From NCBI RefSeq assembly GCF_040807025.1, contig NC_090964.1, positions 4,588,001 to 4,652,000 of the forward strand: a stretch of DNA of 64,000 bases. Direction: 5' to 3'. Shown here piece by piece: positions 61,701 to 64,000 of the stretch. The stretch comes from Struthio camelus (taxonomy: Eukaryota > Chordata > Aves > Struthioniformes > Struthionidae). Numbering within the stretch: the first letter of the stretch is position 1; every line of letters starts with the position of its first letter. A model generated the notes under the pieces. The model was not told the DNA's origin and made no database searches. It was given only the letters and a program-made list of their open reading frames with translations. The position numbers and the translations under genes were made by a program.

Positions 61701-62458
61701 TGTGACTAGTTTATTTTACTCTGCAGTTTTCCCACAACTGTAAACAAAACTAAGTCAGCTTTTCCGGTCTATTTTTTATTTGAAGTCCACTTCAGTCATC
61801 TTTATTTGACTTGCAAACTGGTCATGAAAGAAATAAGTTGTCAAGCTAAATTTCTTGTGGAATTTTCTATAGTTTGTCCACCACCTGAAAACGATTCTCT
61901 AAGATGCGGTGAAGTTACCAAAAAAAAAAAAACCCACTTCCTCTGAAATCCTCTGAGCCTTTTCTGTATAACTGCATATGTAGCACTACCTTAAGTAATT
62001 TGTGAGAACCTGTTTTTTCTTTTTTTTAAGTTCAACACTTTTTCTGAGCTAGCAGATAAATCAGATAGAGAAAAAGAAGGAGAAATTCTAGTATTCTCCT
62101 AAAAATTGCCAAATCTTTTATTCTGGGGATGATTGCAGAGCCTAACAAGTCAACATGAAAATAAGCCTAAACAAATAAGAGAAACAAACCTTGTTTCCTG
62201 CAGCCTGGGATTTTTATAAATGCCCCATATTCTGTTACAGTAGCAACCTGTGAAGAAAATCAATACAATATCTAAACAAAAGAGACTTGGTAAAAATCCT
62301 GTTTTGAAACCACCAGTTAAAACATGCACAAAAAAGGCTAAATGGTTCTCATATCTTAGTTCAGTTTTAGACTTCAAGGCTGGGGAGAGACAACACTCCT
62401 CGATAACTCTAGAACAAGCGTGGCCAGCCAACTACTCCTCTGTTAATAATACATATGC

Positions 62459-62491
<33 letters not shown>

Positions 62492-62686
62492 AACACACAC
62501 ATATACGTATACTTACATAAACGAGCAACGTAGCTGACAGTTACCCAAACCACCGCTGAACTAACCAGTCATTTAAACTAAAGCAAACAACCCGCACTTC
62601 ACGACACCTCGCAGTATCGTGGCCGCAGCCCCACTGCACACCTCTCCTTGGAAGATAGCGTAGAGCTCAGGCAGCGCCTCCATCAT
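46546..62686 (-). CDS. ZCCHC17: Zinc finger CCHC domain-containing protein 17 (240 aa, seven coding exons)
   Basis: Nucleolar RNA-binding protein (pNO40/PS1D) linked to the 60S ribosome and to mRNA processing. Coding exons in order on the minus strand: 62686-62642, 62247-62190, 60522-60422, 58995-58904, 58108-58008, 56685-56537, 46722-46546. Lengths sum to 723 nt, 240 residues plus stop (human 241). Seen: an S1 RNA-binding domain over about residues 12-85 (VTEYGAFIKIPG, GLVHKTHMS, VGDKVWVKLIG), a CX2CX4HX4C knuckle with C126, C129, H134 and C139 split between exons 5 and 6, then an acidic stretch and a lysine-rich tail with alternating Ser-Asp (SDSDSSDSDSD) ending in KHKKKHKE, a nucleolar-type signal. 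All introns are GT-AG. It is convergent with FABP3 and divergent from SNRNP40, as in human. Confidence 0.95.
47794..47806. repeat. G13 homopolymer
   Basis: Thirteen consecutive G on the plus strand in ZCCHC17 intron 6. Confidence 0.9.
48302..48322. repeat. A21 homopolymer
   Basis: A run on the plus strand in ZCCHC17 intron 6, preceded by a separate A8 run. Confidence 0.9.
50115..50163. repeat. A-rich low-complexity tract
   Basis: Three A-runs (11 or more bases) separated by single G, TTT or GAG. Could be the tail of an old retroposed sequence on the plus strand, but the upstream 120 bp match nothing I know. Confidence 0.85.
50212..50811 (-). other. 199-codon open frame in ZCCHC17 intron 6, unrecognised
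   Basis: Open from ATG for 600 nt in AT-rich DNA on the sense strand of ZCCHC17. The translation is Leu-rich, with an N-terminal hydrophobic segment (VNVYILAVALLTI) and a second near residues 150-162. It resembles no family I know and shows no splice or promoter context. Probably chance or an old relic. Confidence 0.15.
55690..55708. repeat. G19 homopolymer
   Basis: Nineteen G in a row on the plus strand in ZCCHC17 intron 6; capable of forming a G-quadruplex. Confidence 0.9.
56537..56685 (-). CDS. ZCCHC17: ZCCHC17 coding exon 6
   Basis: Acceptor GTTTTGCAG, donor AAG/GTACAA. Completes the zinc knuckle (HFAKEC), then an acidic Glu run and a basic KKRKK stretch. Confidence 0.93.
56686..58007 (-). 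other. ZCCHC17 intron 5
   Basis: 1.3-kb GT-AG intron. Contains a 16-bp tandem duplication at 57203-57234. Nothing else recognised. Confidence 0.8.
57203..57234. repeat. 16-bp tandem duplication
   Basis: AAAGTTCTGGGGTTTC occurs twice in direct contact. Confidence 0.9.
58008..58108 (-). CDS. ZCCHC17: ZCCHC17 coding exon 5
   Basis: Acceptor CTTTTTCAG ends at 58109; an alternative AG four bases in would break the frame. Encodes QDERKKRTFRDYTSQ and the first two zinc-binding cysteines (CKKCGC). Confidence 0.92.
58109..58903 (-). other. ZCCHC17 intron 4
   Basis: 0.8-kb GT-AG intron with a TA/CA dinucleotide-rich tract at 58395-58440. Nothing else recognised. Confidence 0.8.
58904..58995 (-). CDS. 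ZCCHC17: ZCCHC17 coding exon 4
   Basis: Acceptor TTCTCTTTCAG, donor GA/GTAGGT in phase 2. Encodes the end of the S1 domain (KLKLSLSMKVV) and GTGKDLDPNN. Confidence 0.92.
58996..60421 (-). other. ZCCHC17 intron 3
   Basis: 1.4-kb AT-rich GT-AG intron with an A17 run near 59958-59974 on the plus strand. No gene or RNA recognised. Confidence 0.8.
60422..60522 (-). CDS. ZCCHC17: ZCCHC17 coding exon 3
   Basis: Acceptor ATGACCAG ends at 60523, donor GAG/GTAATG. Encodes residues 35-68 of the S1 domain (GLVHKTHMSSCRVDK, VGDKVWVKLIGKE). Confidence 0.92.
60523..62189 (-). other. ZCCHC17 intron 2
   Basis: 1.7-kb AT-rich GT-AG intron. A-runs at about 60539-60551, 60560-60570 and 61920-61932, a T-run near 61424-61437, and an 18-bp tandem duplication at 61073-61108. 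No gene recognised. Confidence 0.8.
61073..61108. repeat. 18-bp tandem duplication
   Basis: GATAACTGAGACATTACC followed directly by GATAACTGAGACACTAAC. Confidence 0.9.
62190..62247 (-). CDS. ZCCHC17: ZCCHC17 coding exon 2
   Basis: 58 nt, acceptor TTTTCTTCACAG, donor CAAG/GTTTGT. Encodes VATVTEYGAFIKIPGCRKQ, the core of the S1 fold. Confidence 0.93.
62463..62515. repeat. (TG)n microsatellite with inverted CA tail
   Basis: TG repeats to about 62491 are followed by AACACACACATATACGTATAC, which can pair back on the TG run as a hairpin. In ZCCHC17 intron 1. Confidence 0.9.
62642..62686 (-). CDS. ZCCHC17: ZCCHC17 coding exon 1
   Basis: Encodes MMEALPELYAIFQGE; donor GAG/GTGTGC. The start was chosen because the upstream frame meets TGA with no other in-frame ATG. 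The human protein has a few extra N-terminal residues; MENLPALYTIFQGE there aligns with this start. Confidence 0.85.
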
Positions 62687-62687
62687 C

Positions 62688-62777
62688 TCAGACCTCACAG
62701 GACGTGCTCGGGAGCGTCTCTGGGAGCAACCGACAACGTTCCTCCAAAACCTTCTGGGCGACTCCAGTTGAACTCAT
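62688..62777 (-). promoter_or_regulatory. 29-codon upstream ORF ending one base before the ZCCHC17 start
   Basis: On the minus strand an ATG at 62777 opens 29 codons (MSSTGVAQKVLEERC...) and stops with TGA at 62690-62688. One G then separates it from the main ATG (TGA-G-ATGATG). A second short uORF (MAVAPGGAQ) would form if exon 63158 joins 62791. Whether the mature 5' UTR contains these depends on the true acceptor. Confidence 0.4.
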
Positions 62778-63157
62778 TGCACGTCACTGCGCTGCGGAGG
62801 AACCACGCTCGTAACCGGAGTTCAGAGAGATGCCTTGGAAAAATATATTTAATCAGCACTTGAGAACACCTCCTGCAACCAGCTCAGTGACATTCGACTA
62901 ATATGACAAATTCTTTGGTTCATTTTGATTTAGGCTATGATGCGACACTAGCTCCTCGAGCTGGGTGACACCAGCTGCGGCCGCCTTCGGGCCGCTCTCC
63001 CAGGCGGCACCGGGCCCAGCCGGGCCTGATCCGGACGGAGGGTGGGGAAGCCCAACCTCGCCGCAATGCTCCGAGACTTCCCCTGCCAGCGCGACACCAG
63101 CCCCGCCGAGGCTGAGACCGAGCGAGCGCCCGACCCGTCGCCGCCACCGTTACTTAC

Positions 63158-63185
63158 CCCCACCAGGCGCCACCGCCATTTTGCC
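63158..63185 (-). other. ZCCHC17: Probable ZCCHC17 untranslated first exon with YY1 motif
   Basis: A consensus donor, G/GTAAGTAA, lies on the minus strand with GT at 63157-63156. Just upstream is CAAAATGGCGG (63183-63173), the YY1 motif typical of transcription starts of ribosome-related genes. A good acceptor, TTCCTCCGCAG, ends at 62792, so the exon holding the start codon would be 62791-62642. Inferred from signals. Confidence 0.55.
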
Positions 63186-63509
63186 CCCTCCCGCTTCCCC
63201 CCTCGCTCTGAGGCAAAGCGGCGCTCCACCAACCGTCGCGCGCGGTGATCGCAGGTGACAGCCGGTGAGCCAATCGTCTTTACCTATATTGCCTCTCTCC
63301 CTCCATCCCGCCTCCTCCGGCGCCAGCGGCCAATCCGCGCGCAGAGCGCCCGGCCAGGCCGCCTCTGCTCTCCTTTCGCCACCCGCGCGCCGGAAGTGAG
63401 GTACGAAGCGAGCCGAGCCGGGAGCTCTCCGCCAATCAGCGCGGGAAGACTTGGCGGGGCCGCCCAATGGGGGCGAGGGGGCGGGACGGGCGGGCGCGCG
63501 GCGGCGGCG
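63160..63509. promoter_or_regulatory. Bidirectional CpG-island promoter of ZCCHC17 and SNRNP40
   Basis: CpG island between divergent genes whose coding starts are about 0.8 kb apart. No TATA box. Four CCAAT boxes on the plus strand at 63270, 63330, 63432 and 63464, an ETS/GABP site CCGGAAGTG at 63390-63398, and a YY1 motif on the ZCCHC17 side. This is the usual make-up of a housekeeping bidirectional promoter; the same head-to-head pair exists in mammals. Confidence 0.75.
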
Positions 63510-63719
63510 ATGATCGAGCAGCACAAGCGGAAGGTCCCGGGCGGCGGCCCCGGCCCGGGCCCCGGCCCCGGCCCGGCTCCGGGCGCCGCCCCCGGCCCCG
63601 ACCTCCCGCTCGTGCCCACGGCGGCCAAGCGGCCCCGCCACGACCTCCCGGGAGCGCCGGGCGGCGGCGGCGGCGGCGGGGGGCAGCAGCAGCCGCCGCC
63701 GGGGGCCCTGCTGCAGGCG
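63510..63719 (+). CDS. SNRNP40: SNRNP40 exon 1 (coding part)
   Basis: Low-complexity N-terminus ahead of the WD40 propeller; ends GALLQA exactly where the mammalian exon ends. Confidence 0.92.
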
Positions 63720-64000
63720 GTACGGGCGGGCTGAGGGGAAATGGTGGAGGGGCCGGGGCCCGGAGGGGAAATGGCGGAGGGGGAAGGCGCTGGCCGTGCC
63801 CCGGGGGGGTGCCCCGTCCCGCCGCCACGGGGCCGCGGTGCTTCGCCCCTCAGCCGACTCACTCGTTGCCTCCCCGCAGGGCCCGCCGCGATCCTCCTCC
63901 CTGCAGGCCCCCATCATGCTGCTGTCGGGGCACGAAGGCGAGGTGTACTGTTGCAAGTTCCACCCCAACGGCAACACGCTCGCCTCTGCCGGCTTCGACA
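63510..64000 (+). CDS. SNRNP40: U5 snRNP 40 kDa WD40 protein, 5' part (cut by window edge)
   Basis: Spliceosomal WD40-repeat protein of the U5 snRNP that contacts PRPF8. Exon 1 63510-63719 (70 codons, phase 0, donor GTACGG) and exon 2 from 63880 (acceptor TTGCCTCCCCGCAG) to beyond the window. Seen: start MIEQHKRK as in mammals, the LPLVP and KRPRH motifs, then GPPRSSSLQAP and the first WD40 blade SGHEGEVYCCKFHPNG. Compared with the remembered human protein, exon 1 carries an extra Gly-Pro/Ala tract (about residues 10-28, GPGPGPGPGP) coded by GGCCCC-type repeats, and a longer Gly run before QQQPPPGALLQA. It is intact as far as visible. Confidence 0.93.
63880..64000 (+). CDS. SNRNP40: SNRNP40 exon 2, partial
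   Basis: Begins GPPRSSSLQAP and enters the first WD40 repeat; the exon continues past the window. Confidence 0.92.

Noticed and set aside
46723-62641. snoRNA genes in ZCCHC17 introns
   Set aside because: C-box-like TGATGA motifs on the sense strand (e.g. near 58247) had no D box at a suitable distance, so none is supported.
63150-63977. Minus-strand 275-codon frame and two further Pro/Ala/Arg-rich frames
   Set aside because: Antisense shadow of SNRNP40 exon 1 in a CpG island.
1-64000. Endogenous retroviruses, LTR elements or large DNA transposons
   Set aside because: No LTR pairs, primer-binding sites, gag/pol/env-like frames or terminal inverted repeats recognised by eye; only LINE relics were found.
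1-64000. CRISPR arrays, operons, ribosome binding sites and other prokaryotic features
   Set aside because: The sequence is vertebrate nuclear DNA with spliced genes; tandem repeats here are micro- and minisatellites.

Overview
The window is bird nuclear DNA. The clearest marker is a chicken-repeat-1 (CR1) LINE 3' end in antisense at 44918-45010, with the 8-bp CACAGAAT terminal repeats and the AGGTTGGAAGGGACCTCT motif typical of avian CR1. Small introns, GC-rich minisatellites and gene order (PKI-like, FABP3, ZCCHC17, SNRNP40) fit an avian microchromosome segment homologous to human 1p35. From memory this corresponds to chicken chromosome 23; I could not check that.

Layout. 1-32 kb is a GC-rich gene desert with no coding exon I can support. 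It holds two old CR1 LINE relics (21.8-22.7 and 25.1-25.6 kb), microsatellites, a CpG cluster with a strong splice donor (11.6-12.2 kb), several AT-rich islands, and a dense cluster of GATA/MEF2/E-box motifs (9.8-10.1 kb). At 32.5-33.0 kb lies a complete two-exon gene for a 75-residue cAMP-dependent protein kinase inhibitor (PKI family), followed by a 16-bp minisatellite and a polyadenylation signal at 35.2 kb. FABP3 (heart fatty acid binding protein, four exons, 133 aa) occupies 37.8-43.6 kb on the same strand. Its promoter has a TATA box and nine perfect GGGGCC hexamers. ZCCHC17 (seven coding exons, 240 aa) runs convergently on the minus strand, 62.7 to 46.5 kb. SNRNP40 starts head-to-head with it from a CpG-island promoter and runs off the right edge.

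The most interesting item is the PKI gene. Mammals have three PKI genes: PKIA (8q21, near the FABP4/5 cluster), PKIB (6q22, between SERINC1 and FABP7) and PKIG (20q13, beside SERINC3). The FABP3/SERINC2 locus on human 1p35 is the fourth member of this paralogous set and has no PKI in mammals as far as I know. Here a PKI with intact pseudosubstrate and export motifs sits just upstream of FABP3, in the order and orientation of PKIB-FABP7. It looks like a fourth whole-genome-duplication paralogue retained in this lineage.

The genes have separate jobs. PKI restrains nuclear protein kinase A. FABP3 carries fatty acids in muscle. ZCCHC17 acts in nucleolar and mRNA processing, and SNRNP40 is a U5 snRNP WD40 protein. 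ZCCHC17 and SNRNP40 appear to share one promoter. Base composition drops visibly from GC-rich to AT-rich just past FABP3 (about 43.6-45 kb). Exon limits were read by eye from splice signals, reading frame and remembered family sequences.
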